Origin: Lentisphaerae bacterium GWF2_38_69
GTDB lineage: Bacteria; Verrucomicrobiota; Lentisphaeria; Victivallales; GWF2-38-69
Direction: 5' to 3'
Assembly: GCA_001803205.1 (NCBI GenBank)
Contig: MHBE01000059.1
Location: 1 to 64,000 of the forward strand
DNA length: 64,000 bases
The first letter of the stretch is position 1. Every line of letters starts with the position of its first letter. The position numbers and the translations under genes are program-made. The notes under the pieces are model-generated. The model had not been told where the DNA came from, searched no databases, and saw only the letters and a program-made list of their open reading frames with translations. Shown here in pieces: positions 49,833-58,788 of this stretch.

Positions 49833-51269
49833 TTATGGAAGATCGTTGAGTATTTCATTTACATTCCCGGTTTCTGTACCGCTTTCTTCTGATCCTGCCT
49901 GTTGCTCTTCAACATGTTCTTTAGCAAGAGTTGTATCCTGATAAATAGCAGTCCACTTTGTCCCATTAAAGAAAAAAGCCGCATCATTCTGAATATCAGC
50001 TACAACGACATAAGGATAACTGCTTCCATTAAATTGTACCCTTATAATAGATGATTTCCCGTTCAGAGGGCTCTGCGAAAGGTTTTTGTTCCCACTATTA
50101 AGTACCAACCATTCAGTCCCATTAAAAAACTTAATGACATTAAAATTATCGCCTGCCAATATGTAGGGATTATTCGTGCCGTTGAATTGCGTATAAAGTT
50201 TTGTAATAGTTATTTCTGGGTTTGGTATTTTATTCCATGTTTTTCCATTATAAAAAGCCAATCCAGAAGTCATTGTTGAAGCAAGAACATATGGATTATC
50301 AGTCCCATTGAACTGAATATCAAACAGTCCTGTCATTGGAGTAGAAGTATTTAAAAGATTAATCCATGAAGAGCCGTTATAAAAAACAATCTTGTATGCC
50401 TGCACTGGAAGGGAACTATTAGGCAGAATAGAGAAAGCCATTACAAAGTTTGAAGCGCTAAACTGGGCATATACTTCTCCAATACCATGATCCATTGCTG
50501 ATGCCTGAACAAGAGGCTGCCACGCTTGCGTGCTTGATTTGTAATAACATATATATTGGGGATTGGTTGTATCAATCGGCCACATATAAGCTATCATTGA
50601 AGGAGGATAATTGGTATCATCCTGGTCTGGAAAAATATTTTGAGTCGTGTATCCTAAAGTATAACTATTCCAATTTGTTTTCGGATTGATTTTATCCCAT
50701 GAAAGATCTGAATTTCCGTTAAAAAGGTTAATGTCTCCATCTCCCTGACCGTACCCAGCTACCACTGAAGGAAGATTTGTTCCGTTAAATTTAACATCCA
50801 AAAAGCTTACATTTGCATAATAAAAATTCCTTGTCGATATTGCCTGCCATGTACTGCCGTTATAAAAGTCTACAAAACCTCCCCACTCTCCTACTACAAT
50901 ATAAGGATCGCTCCCCTGATTAAACTTTGCTTTCAGTTTGGAAACAATCTTCGTTGTTCCTCCTCCAGCATCATGAAGCCCGCCGTCCCAACCAGTTCCG
51001 GAGTGAATAGTTTTCCATTTATAGTTAGAATTTCCGTCATAATACTTAATAATAGCGTTATCCAATACTAACAGTACCTGAGGATTATTTGAACCGTTAA
51101 ACTGCACTTCTAATTGTGAAAGATCATTTTGATCAACAAGTTCAGGGTTAATTGGATGGGACTGACTTGTAAAGCTTATCGGAGTAGGAAGATTAATACT
51201 TGCATTCGCACTGAAATTAATAATGCAGCAAGAAATTCCTGCGAAGAGGAGTCCTAGAGATTTCTTCAT
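49833..51269 (-). CDS. Secreted repeat protein, probable eight-bladed beta propeller
   Basis: This 478-residue protein has a signal peptide (MKKSLGLLFAGISCCIINFS). About eight repeats of roughly 45-55 residues follow, each with a core like QFNGTNNPYILAGDN and ending in a 'F-x-N-G-x-x-W' box (for example FFNGTEWLVL, FYNGKTWNKI, FFNGTKWTAI). The repeat number and pattern suit a beta propeller; blades 4 and 5 are more diverged. The last 30 residues are a Glu/Gln-rich tail. The protein is likely periplasmic or extracellular; the ligand is unknown. Confidence 0.7.
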   Translation of the reverse strand: MKKSLGLLFAGISCCIINFSANASINLPTPISFTSQSHPINPELVDQNDLSQLEVQFNGSNNPQVLLVLDNAIIKYYDGNSNYKWKTIHSGTGWDGGLHDAGGGTTKIVSKLKAKFNQGSDPYIVVGEWGGFVDFYNGSTWQAISTRNFYYANVSFLDVKFNGTNLPSVVAGYGQGDGDINLFNGNSDLSWDKINPKTNWNSYTLGYTTQNIFPDQDDTNYPPSMIAYMWPIDTTNPQYICYYKSSTQAWQPLVQASAMDHGIGEVYAQFSASNFVMAFSILPNSSLPVQAYKIVFYNGSSWINLLNTSTPMTGLFDIQFNGTDNPYVLASTMTSGLAFYNGKTWNKIPNPEITITKLYTQFNGTNNPYILAGDNFNVIKFFNGTEWLVLNSGNKNLSQSPLNGKSSIIRVQFNGSSYPYVVVADIQNDAAFFFNGTKWTAIYQDTTLAKEHVEEQQAGSEESGTETGNVNEILNDLP

Positions 51270-51437
51270 AAATAAAATTCCCTATGTTTTGTTTCTTATT
51301 TTATGGTATTATGATTGATTCAGTTGAGAGATTGTAATTGATTGAATAATTTTTGTCAACAATCTGTCGTTTTTAATTCAACCCATTGACCATTAATATT
51401 CTTTAAGTTTTTTCATTTTTTGACTGTTAAATCCTTA

Positions 51438-52838
51438 TCATAAAGGCTTGAATGGTTTTCTATGAATAAATTTGCCGTTCCCTGCTTGTCCCAGGAATTC
51501 TACCTTGTCTTTATTCCACTGAGCTACTTTTTTTCCTCTTGAGAAAACCATATACGGCATACCTGTGACTTCTTTTCCTTCGTAAGGATTGTAATCGACA
51601 TTCATATGGAGTGTCTTATAACTAATCGTGTATTTCTGTTTTGGATCAAAAATTACGATGTCGGCATCTTTTCCGACTGTTATTTCTCCTTTATTATTCA
51701 TCCCGAAAAGCCTGGCTGTATTTGTGGATAATACTTCTACCATTTTCTCCAAAGATATCTTTCCCTTCAGAACGCCTTCCGAGTGCAAAAGCATGAGCAG
51801 TGTCTCCACGCCTGGAGCTCCTCCTAAAATCTTTTTATAGTCATTTTTTCCGAATATATCTTTTGTGCCATTCAGAAAAAATGGACAATGGTCTGAACCA
51901 ATCGTGTCAATATTCCCGCTGGCTATAGCTTCCCACAAGGCATTGCAGCTTTCCCTATCTCTTAGAGGCGGAGAAATAACATATTTTGCAGCGTCCCATC
52001 CTTTAGTTTCATAGCAAGTTTCATCAAGAATCAGATACTGAGGGCAAGTTTCCACATATACATTTAATCCTTCTTTTCTTGCCTGAATAGTTTTCCTGAG
52101 AGCTTCTTTTGTAGATATATGTACAATATAAAGTTCAGCATTTGTAAATTTTGCAAATGCTATCGCTCTCGATACAGCTTCCTCTTCCGCAATATTAGGA
52201 CGGCTTCTGGGATGATATTCTACTCCCAGGTTTTTTTCTTTTTCGAACTTTTCATTCATTATGTTTATAATTGCATTATTTTCTGAATGCAGCTGCACTA
52301 TTGCTCCAAGTTCAGCGGCTCTTAGCATAAAATTTATCAAGGCTTTATCATTTACCTTGAAATCATATGTCGTGTATAACTTGAAATTTGGAGAACCATA
52401 TGAGTTTACAACATCATAAAGCTCAGAATTTATCTGCTTATTAAACACAGAGTATGATGCATGAAATCCGTAATCAATAACAGATTTTTCAGATGCTAAT
52501 TTATGTTTCGCTGAAAAAGCTTCTTTTGTTGTTTTGTCTGGTGCAACAAGCTCAAAATCAATCAGAGAAGTCGTACCTCCGCAGGCAGCAGCTATTGTGC
52601 CTGTTCTGAAATCATCGCTCGAATAAGTTCCTCTGCAAGGCATTTCAAGATGTGTATGAGGGTCTATGACTCCAGGAAAAACATATTTGCCTTTAGCCTC
52701 TATAATTTCAGTTGTGCCAGTTTCTTCAATATTAATCTTTTCCTTAACTGATACAATTCTGTCTTCTTCAATAAGAACATCTCCTTCAAATCTTCCGTTG
52801 GAAGATATAATCAATCCATTTTTTATCAGTGTATTCAT
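51438..52838 (-). CDS. Dihydropyrimidinase/hydantoinase, second of tandem pair
   Basis: This 466-residue cyclic amidohydrolase opens dihydropyrimidine or hydantoin rings. The metal site is H61-x-H63 (DPHTHLEMP), a carboxylated Lys153 is expected in NFKLYTTYDF, and further ligands lie in QLHSENNAI, IVHISTKEAL and TIGSDHCPFF. Its closest visible relative is the upstream gene, with which it shares most motifs and the C-terminal pattern GNGKFIHRKPFKP. It follows that gene by 45 bp. Substrate stereochemistry cannot be inferred. Confidence 0.92.
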   Translation of the reverse strand: MNTLIKNGLIISSNGRFEGDVLIEEDRIVSVKEKINIEETGTTEIIEAKGKYVFPGVIDPHTHLEMPCRGTYSSDDFRTGTIAAACGGTTSLIDFELVAPDKTTKEAFSAKHKLASEKSVIDYGFHASYSVFNKQINSELYDVVNSYGSPNFKLYTTYDFKVNDKALINFMLRAAELGAIVQLHSENNAIINIMNEKFEKEKNLGVEYHPRSRPNIAEEEAVSRAIAFAKFTNAELYIVHISTKEALRKTIQARKEGLNVYVETCPQYLILDETCYETKGWDAAKYVISPPLRDRESCNALWEAIASGNIDTIGSDHCPFFLNGTKDIFGKNDYKKILGGAPGVETLLMLLHSEGVLKGKISLEKMVEVLSTNTARLFGMNNKGEITVGKDADIVIFDPKQKYTISYKTLHMNVDYNPYEGKEVTGMPYMVFSRGKKVAQWNKDKVEFLGQAGNGKFIHRKPFKPL

Positions 52839-52883
52839 ATTGCATCTTTATTTTTATATATTGTTTAGTCACTTAAAAGATTC

Positions 52884-54284
52884 TCAAATTTTGGAAGGTC
52901 TTCTTTTAATAAATTTACCATCTCCAGCTTTTCCTATAAAATCGACTTTGTCTTTATTCCATTTTGCAACTTTCTTTCCTCTGTTAAAAACCATCCAAGG
53001 CATGCCTGTAACTTCAATGCCTTCGTAAGGGCTGTAATCAACATTCATATGCAATTTATTGGCTGATATGGTGAATTTTTGTTCGGGATCAAAAATAACG
53101 ATGTCTGCATCTTTTCCTGGATCGATATCACCTTTATCTGTCAATCCAAATATCCTTGCTGTGTTAGATGAAAGTACGCTTACCATTTCATTAATTGTGA
53201 TTTTTCCTTTTCTAACGCCCTCAGAGTATATCAAAGGCAAGATAGTTTCTATCCCGGGAACACCATTAGGAATTTTCTTGTAATCATCTTTGCCAAACAT
53301 GTCTTTGCGCCCTTTAAAATCAAACGGACAGTGGTCTGATCCTATTGTCTGAATATTTCTTCTTTTTATTCCTCTCCAAAGCGAATCGTTACTCTCTTTT
53401 GTTCTGAGTGGAGGCGACATAACATATTTGGCTCCTCCCCAGTCAGGCTCCTCATATTTCTCTTCTGTAAGAATAAGATACTGCGGACAAGTTTCGGCAT
53501 AAATTTCCAGTCCTCTTTTCCTCGCAGCTCCAATCTCTTCCAGCCCTTCTCGCGTAGAGAGATGAACTACATAGACATTTGAATCGGTCAGCTCTACAAA
53601 TTTTATCAGTCTGGATACTGCATCAAGCTCCGCTAAGTTCGGTCTGCTCTTTGCATGATAAATAGGAGAAAGTTTTCCCTGCGCTTCAAGCATTTTATTC
53701 ATATACTCAATGATGTAGTAATTCTCGGCATGTACCTGAATTAGTCCACCGGTATGCTTCGCTTTCGTCAGCATTTGAAGGATAACTTCATCATTCACTC
53801 TAAATGAGTATGTCATAAAAAGTTTTATACTTGGAGTTCCATAATTTAAAATTGCATCTTCAACTTCATTTAAAACATGCGGGTTTAAATCTGTAATTCC
53901 ACTGTGCAAAGAATAGTCAATTGCGACTTTGCCAATGGCAATGCTGTGTTTTCTGTCATGTGATTGCTTTATTGTTTCGCCTTTCTGCTGGAGAGCAAAA
54001 TCAATTAAAGTGGTCACCCCTCCGCACGCAGCTGCAATAGTGCCGCTTTCATAGTTGTCCTGTGCGCAAGTTCCCATAAAAGGCATAGAGATATGAGTAT
54101 GCGGGTCAATCACTCCAGGAAGTATATATTTACCTTCAGCATCAATTACTTCTTCAGCGGAACTAAGAAACTGTGGCGATAAGTTTACACCTATGGCTGA
54201 AATCTTTTCATTTTCGACATATATATCTCCCTTATAGTTTCCTGCCGTTGTAATAATTAAACCTGACTTTATAAGTAAGCTCAT
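52884..54284 (-). CDS. Dihydropyrimidinase/hydantoinase, first of tandem pair
   Basis: This paralogue of the next gene has the same active-site set: DPHTHISMP, SIKLFMTYSF for the bridging lysine, QVHAENYYI, VVHLSTREGL and TIGSDHCPFD. I use the ATG at 54284; a GTG two codons upstream (54290) is also possible and the Shine-Dalgarno (GGTG) is weak. It is divergent from the M20 carbamoylase gene (116 bp between), which is the natural next enzyme in hydantoin or pyrimidine breakdown. Confidence 0.92.
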   Translation of the reverse strand: MSLLIKSGLIITTAGNYKGDIYVENEKISAIGVNLSPQFLSSAEEVIDAEGKYILPGVIDPHTHISMPFMGTCAQDNYESGTIAAACGGVTTLIDFALQQKGETIKQSHDRKHSIAIGKVAIDYSLHSGITDLNPHVLNEVEDAILNYGTPSIKLFMTYSFRVNDEVILQMLTKAKHTGGLIQVHAENYYIIEYMNKMLEAQGKLSPIYHAKSRPNLAELDAVSRLIKFVELTDSNVYVVHLSTREGLEEIGAARKRGLEIYAETCPQYLILTEEKYEEPDWGGAKYVMSPPLRTKESNDSLWRGIKRRNIQTIGSDHCPFDFKGRKDMFGKDDYKKIPNGVPGIETILPLIYSEGVRKGKITINEMVSVLSSNTARIFGLTDKGDIDPGKDADIVIFDPEQKFTISANKLHMNVDYSPYEGIEVTGMPWMVFNRGKKVAKWNKDKVDFIGKAGDGKFIKRRPSKI

Positions 54285-54399
54285 CTTCACACCGTTTTTT
54301 TTAATTTAATTCAAAAATCTCCACTTAACCGTTGTTTGTCATTATATTCGGGAATCTCCTTATGACAACTTTATTGAAAAACAATTCTTACAGGCTATA

Positions 54400-55674
54400 A
54401 TGAACGACATTCAAATCTATCAATGTGAGAGCCAACCTATGAATTTTGACCTGAAGCAAGCTGCAAAACATGTAGTTGCCGACCTCAGAGAACTGGCAAA
54501 ATTAACATCTGACGCAAAAGGCGCCCAGCGCGTAGCATGGACACCCCTATGGCAGAAGAGCAGGGATTGGTTTGCCAATAAAGCTAAAGAATCAGGCGCT
54601 TCTATAGAAATAGACTCCGCTGGCAATACCTGGGCCACCATCAAAGGTAAAAGTTCTGATGCAGTAGTTGTCGGAAGCCACATTGACTGTGTGCCTAATG
54701 GCGGATGGCTCGATGGTTGCCTCGGCGTAGTAGTCACTCTTGAAATTCTTCGCAGATACGGCAATGGTGGACAGAAACCTGAAAAAACAATCCATGCTGT
54801 AAACTGGGCAGATGAAGAAGGCGCTCGCTTCGGAAGAAGTCTAATGGGAGCCTCTGCCGCAAGCGGAACAATGGATGTAAAAGAATTGATAAATCTCGTA
54901 GACAACGATGGTAACAAAATCAAGGATGTACTTGCTAAATACAATGTCCATCTTGATAAAATTTTAAACGCTCATCGCGAATTTAAGAAACGCAATGCCA
55001 TAGCCGCTCTTGAACTTCATATAGAACAGGGACCTGTTCTCGAAAACCAAAATAAAAATGTAGCCTGCGTTTATGGAATAACAGGTGTTGAAAGACATTT
55101 TATTAAATTTACCGGCCAGGCAGCCCACGCAGGATCTTTCCCGACAGAGATCCGTCAGGATGCATTCCTTACCGCGGCAAAATCGGCTTTGGCATTCAGA
55201 GAAATTGCTCTTAAATACAATGGAGTTTGCACTGTCGGGAAAGTAAAAGTTCATCCTGATGTCGTAACAATTGTTCCTGATGAATGCGTAATTTCACTTG
55301 ATCAGCGCTCAATCGACAAGAAACTCCTTGCCAAAATGTACAAGGATGCTCAGACAGCGACTAAGAAATTTGCTGAAAAAGATAAAGTCAAAGTAGAATG
55401 GAGCAAAATCTGGACAATAGAGCCTACAATCTTTGATAAAAAACTTGTTAAACTTTGCAAAGAATCTGTCAAAGAAGAAACAGGCGAAGACACAACCATG
55501 TATTCAGGTCCGCTGCATGACATTGCAGAAATGGCAAAAATAATACCTTCTGTAATGATGTTTGCCATGTCTAAGAGAGGTTTGTCTCATTGCAAAGAAG
55601 AGGACACTCCAGACTCAAAATTAGAAACATCCATACGCGCATTTCTCAGACTAGTTAATAAAGTTGTTTGCTGA
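54400..55674 (+). CDS. M20 amidase: allantoate/N-carbamoyl amino acid amidohydrolase
   Basis: This 424-residue zinc hydrolase removes the carbamoyl group from N-carbamoyl amino acids, ureidopropionate or allantoate. Visible metal ligands are H94 (VVGSHIDCVPNGGWLDGCLG, with D105), the Glu pair at about 139-140 (WADEEGARFGRSLMG), a His in LELHIEQGPVLEN, and a final His in SGPLHDIAEMA. It faces the two dihydropyrimidinases across a shared promoter region, so the three are likely one pathway: ring opening, then decarbamoylation to an amino acid. It is 24 bp before deoB. Confidence 0.88.
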   Translation: MNDIQIYQCESQPMNFDLKQAAKHVVADLRELAKLTSDAKGAQRVAWTPLWQKSRDWFANKAKESGASIEIDSAGNTWATIKGKSSDAVVVGSHIDCVPNGGWLDGCLGVVVTLEILRRYGNGGQKPEKTIHAVNWADEEGARFGRSLMGASAASGTMDVKELINLVDNDGNKIKDVLAKYNVHLDKILNAHREFKKRNAIAALELHIEQGPVLENQNKNVACVYGITGVERHFIKFTGQAAHAGSFPTEIRQDAFLTAAKSALAFREIALKYNGVCTVGKVKVHPDVVTIVPDECVISLDQRSIDKKLLAKMYKDAQTATKKFAEKDKVKVEWSKIWTIEPTIFDKKLVKLCKESVKEETGEDTTMYSGPLHDIAEMAKIIPSVMMFAMSKRGLSHCKEEDTPDSKLETSIRAFLRLVNKVVC

Positions 55675-55710
55675 CATTAACGAATAACTGTTAATATAAT
55701 GGAGAGTTTA

Positions 55711-56958
55711 ATGAAAAGAACAGTAATAATCATTCTTGACTCGTTTGGAGTCGGTTGTGCTAAAGATTCTGATAAATATGGAGACACTGGATCGGACACC
55801 CTTGGGCATATTGTCGATATGTGTCTGGCCGGAACTGCTACAGGAACAGTCAAAAGAGGAAAAACTCCTCTTACTCTGCCAAATCTGGCAAGACTTGGAC
55901 TCCAGAAACTTGCAGAAGAAAGCAGAGGTAAAGCCCTCTCTCATGGCCTTGGATACAATGGAGATATTGAAGGCGCATATGGGTATGGCATTGAAAGATC
56001 CAAGGGGAAAGACACTCCCAGCGGACACTGGGAAATTGCAGGAGTACCTGTCATGTTTGACTGGGGCTATTTTCCGAAAACAAAACCTACATTCCCCATT
56101 GAACTCACGAGAGCCTTTATCGAGAGAACAAAGGTTCCTGGAATACTTGGAGACAAGCATGCTTCCGGAACAGAAATTCTTGATGAACTTGGAGAAGAAC
56201 ATATAAGGACAGGCAAGCCTATAGTTTACACTTCGGCTGACAGCGTCTATCAAATAGCCTGCCATGAAAAACATTTCGGCCTGGACAAACTATATGAAAT
56301 ATGTGATATTGCCAGGGAAATACTCAATGAAATGGAACCCAAAATAGGTTGCATCGGCCGCGTTATAGCAAGACCGTTCATAGGAGAATCAAAGGGACAC
56401 TTCACAAGAACTGGAAACAGACATGATATAGCAGTAAAACCTCCAGAACCAACTCTTCTGGATTTAATGAAAGAGCAAGGCGGACAAGTTGTTTCAATCG
56501 GTAAAATTGCAGACATATTTGCTGACTGCGGAATAACAAAAAAAGTCAAAGCCACAGGGATTGATGCTCTATTCGAAACAACAATGAAAGAATTGTCTAT
56601 TGCAGGCGACAAGACCATAATATTTACGAACTTCGTAGATTATGACGCTTCATTTGGACACAGAAGAGATGTATCAGGATATGCATGGGCTCTTGAACAT
56701 TTTGATGAATTGCTTCCAAGATTCGAAAAAGCCCTGCAGCCAGGAGATCTTGTCATAATTGCAGCTGATCACGGATGTGATCCGACTTGGAAAGGCACGG
56801 ATCATACAAGAGAACATATTCCTATAATAATGTTCGGACCAGAAGTAAAAGCAGTTAATATTGGCGGAAGGCAATCTTTCGCTGATATCGGACAGACAAT
56901 AGCAAAACATCATGGCTTGCCTAAACTAAATCACGGCACTGCCTGCAATATTTTCTAA
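55711..56958 (+). CDS. deoB: Phosphopentomutase DeoB
   Basis: This 415-residue (from ATG 55711) manganese enzyme moves phosphate between C1 and C5 of ribose or deoxyribose in nucleoside salvage. It starts [20 protein letters not shown] with the metal Asp, has [16 protein letters not shown] near residue 95 with the catalytic Thr, and [20 protein letters not shown] and [26 protein letters not shown] lies 6 bases upstream of the chosen ATG; an ATG four codons earlier (55699) overlaps this site. Its place beside the pyrimidine-ring genes suggests a nucleoside/pyrimidine catabolic group. Confidence 0.95.
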   Translation: MKRTVIIILDSFGVGCAKDSDKYGDTGSDTLGHIVDMCLAGTATGTVKRGKTPLTLPNLARLGLQKLAEESRGKALSHGLGYNGDIEGAYGYGIERSKGKDTPSGHWEIAGVPVMFDWGYFPKTKPTFPIELTRAFIERTKVPGILGDKHASGTEILDELGEEHIRTGKPIVYTSADSVYQIACHEKHFGLDKLYEICDIAREILNEMEPKIGCIGRVIARPFIGESKGHFTRTGNRHDIAVKPPEPTLLDLMKEQGGQVVSIGKIADIFADCGITKKVKATGIDALFETTMKELSIAGDKTIIFTNFVDYDASFGHRRDVSGYAWALEHFDELLPRFEKALQPGDLVIIAADHGCDPTWKGTDHTREHIPIIMFGPEVKAVNIGGRQSFADIGQTIAKHHGLPKLNHGTACNIF

Positions 56959-56975
56959 AATTATTGTTTCTATTA

Positions 56976-57022
56976 AAACGAGGCTAATTTGAATTGAATC
57001 TCAAATTGGTCTTGTTTTTTTT
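56976..57022 (+). terminator. Rho-independent terminator after deoB
   Basis: AAACGAGGCTAATTTGA and TCAAATTGGTCTTGTTT pair along 17 bp with G-U wobbles and are followed by a run of eight or more T. It ends the carbamoylase-deoB transcript. Confidence 0.85.
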
Positions 57023-57079
57023 AAAATCTGCTTAGAATCTCTCTTTAAAAAGACTTTCCGATCATATCATTTATTACTT

Positions 57080-58147
57080 ATGCCTGAAAGACAAAAAATA
57101 TTAATAGTCGACGACAGTAAAATAGGGATGGATGTGAACCTTCGCCTTCTTGAAGGAATAAATGCTGATTTATGCACTGCGTTTTCCGGAAAAGAGGCTG
57201 TTAAAAAAACGAATAAAGAAGATTTTGATCTGATATTAATGGATGTCATGATGTCAGGCATTGATGGCTTTGAAACCATAGAGCTCATAAGAAAAAACGA
57301 AGCTAATAAAATGATTCCGGTGCTTTTCCTTACGGCTTTCCCAGGCAATGAACTTCGAACAATCAAAGGACTTTCTTTAGGAGCTATCGACTTTATTATC
57401 AAACCCATATCAAAAGAAATCCTGCAGATTAAAATAAAAAACCTCCTGGATTTGCAAAAATATAGAAAATCGATTGAAACAACCACGATAGAGTTGAAAA
57501 AGGCTATCGGGGAAATTCAATTCCTCAAAGAAGAAGCTGAAATGAAAGCACAAAAAGGCTACCAGATAATCGCAAAAGCTTCCATGGATGGGTTTGTAAC
57601 TACTGACAGAAAAGGAAGATTTCTTGAAGTAAATGATATATACTGCAAAATGTGTGGCTATTCCTATAATGAAATGTGTTCGATGCATGTTGCTGATGTT
57701 GAAACTATTGAAGATAAGCCAACTGTAATTAAGCGTATTCAGAAAATCCTCTCTTCAGGCTCGGATAAATTCGAGACTGTTATTAGGAAAAAAGACGGCT
57801 CCCTATTACCTGTTGAGATTGGAATTAGGTATGACAGGGAAAACGAACAGATGTATGTCTTCGTCAAAGATATTACAGTCAAAAAAGAGCTTGAAAAATC
57901 CCAGTACACTCTAAAAGAGATTATTTCCGAAAAACAGAATCTGATAGAGGAATTAAATTCAACACTTTCAAAAATAAAAACTCTTAACTCTCTCCTGCCA
58001 ATTTGCACATGCTGCAAAAATATCCGAAACGATACAGGATACTGGGAAAAATTGGAAGATTATATTAAAACACGCACAGATATAAACTTTTCACACAGCC
58101 TCTGTCCTGAATGTGCTCAAAAACTATATCCTGAATTAAAAACTTAA
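57080..58147 (+). CDS. Response regulator with PAS domain and CxxC/CxxC tail
   Basis: This 355-residue protein has a receiver domain (1-125; VDDSKIGMD, phospho-acceptor Asp in DFDLILMDVMMSG, Lys in FIIKPISKEI), a PAS domain (about 165-275; FVTTDRKGRFLEVNDIYCKM), a short coiled coil (about 275-305) and a C-terminal zinc-ribbon-like tail, LLPICTCCKNIRNDTGYWEK, with a second pair in HSLCPECAQKLYPEL. This tail is widespread in bacterial PAS regulators, often linked to output domains of unknown type. No histidine kinase is nearby. It reads toward the STAS pseudogene. Confidence 0.88.
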   Translation: MPERQKILIVDDSKIGMDVNLRLLEGINADLCTAFSGKEAVKKTNKEDFDLILMDVMMSGIDGFETIELIRKNEANKMIPVLFLTAFPGNELRTIKGLSLGAIDFIIKPISKEILQIKIKNLLDLQKYRKSIETTTIELKKAIGEIQFLKEEAEMKAQKGYQIIAKASMDGFVTTDRKGRFLEVNDIYCKMCGYSYNEMCSMHVADVETIEDKPTVIKRIQKILSSGSDKFETVIRKKDGSLLPVEIGIRYDRENEQMYVFVKDITVKKELEKSQYTLKEIISEKQNLIEELNSTLSKIKTLNSLLPICTCCKNIRNDTGYWEKLEDYIKTRTDINFSHSLCPECAQKLYPELKT

Positions 58148-58170
58148 AAAAAACAAGATTCTCAGATTTA

Positions 58171-58482
58171 TCAGGAAACCATCGAGATTAATTGAAAGAA
58201 AGTCATAATCCCTGACATATGTAATAAATTTTTAACACTTTCTGATGGATTTATTATTATAGGCTTAGTTTTATTTATCAAATGTTGCTTTTTTGCAATG
58301 ATAACCAATTTTCTAAGGCCGCTAACGCTCAAAGATGTGACATTCTTCATGTCGTACTCCAGTTTCTAAAGCTCATATCCATTAATGGCTTGGTCGAACA
58401 GAGCAGCCGACCTTGCATCAAAGTCACCATTCAGCTCTACTTTGTAAAAGTCTTCTTCTTTTTTTACTGATATGTCTAGCAT
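58171..58482 (-). pseudogene. STAS-domain (anti-sigma-factor antagonist-like) gene with in-frame amber
   Basis: The minus strand from ATG 58482 to TGA 58171 is a 103-codon frame with one internal stop. Residues 1-38 read MLDISVKKEEDFYKVELNGD, then FDARSAALFDQAINGYEL; after TAG (58366-58368) come KLEYDMKNVTSLSVSGLRKL, then VIIAKKQHLINKTKPIIINP and HMSGIMTFFQLI. The pattern 'E-L-N-G-D-F-D' plus 'D-x-x-N-V-T-S-L-S-x-S-G-L-R-x-L' is that of a STAS domain. A Shine-Dalgarno (GAGAGG) precedes the ATG. The position of the amber would suit CAG (Gln). Likely a recent pseudogene. Confidence 0.75.
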
Positions 58483-58788
58483 GGTTTACCTCTCTTTAAA
58501 TGATTTTTTATTTTCCCTCAGAGTTTCTCAAGTTTTAAGCAGCAATTACCATGCCAAACGAAGAAAATCATTCGTAAGTAATTTATAGTAGTCTGGAAAC
58601 ATAAAAAGTGCTATTTTTAAGAATCAGATATTTGATAGGAAACGGCAAACTTTGCCAGTTATAATGAAACATTGCCAAAGCTTGCCGCCTTAAGTGAATT
58701 TTGTTTCTTGAAGCTGAAAGCTAAAATTTAGGCTCTGCAATCTTCTTGCAGCAATTTTATTCGTGCATTATAATGAAATATCTTATTT
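58483..58788. other. Gap downstream of efflux operon
   Basis: No gene was found. At 58643-58687 an imperfect inverted repeat, CGGCAAACTTTGCCA...TTGCCAAAGCTTGCCG, forms a long stem. It may end the efflux transcript, or be another mobile palindrome. Confidence 0.6.
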
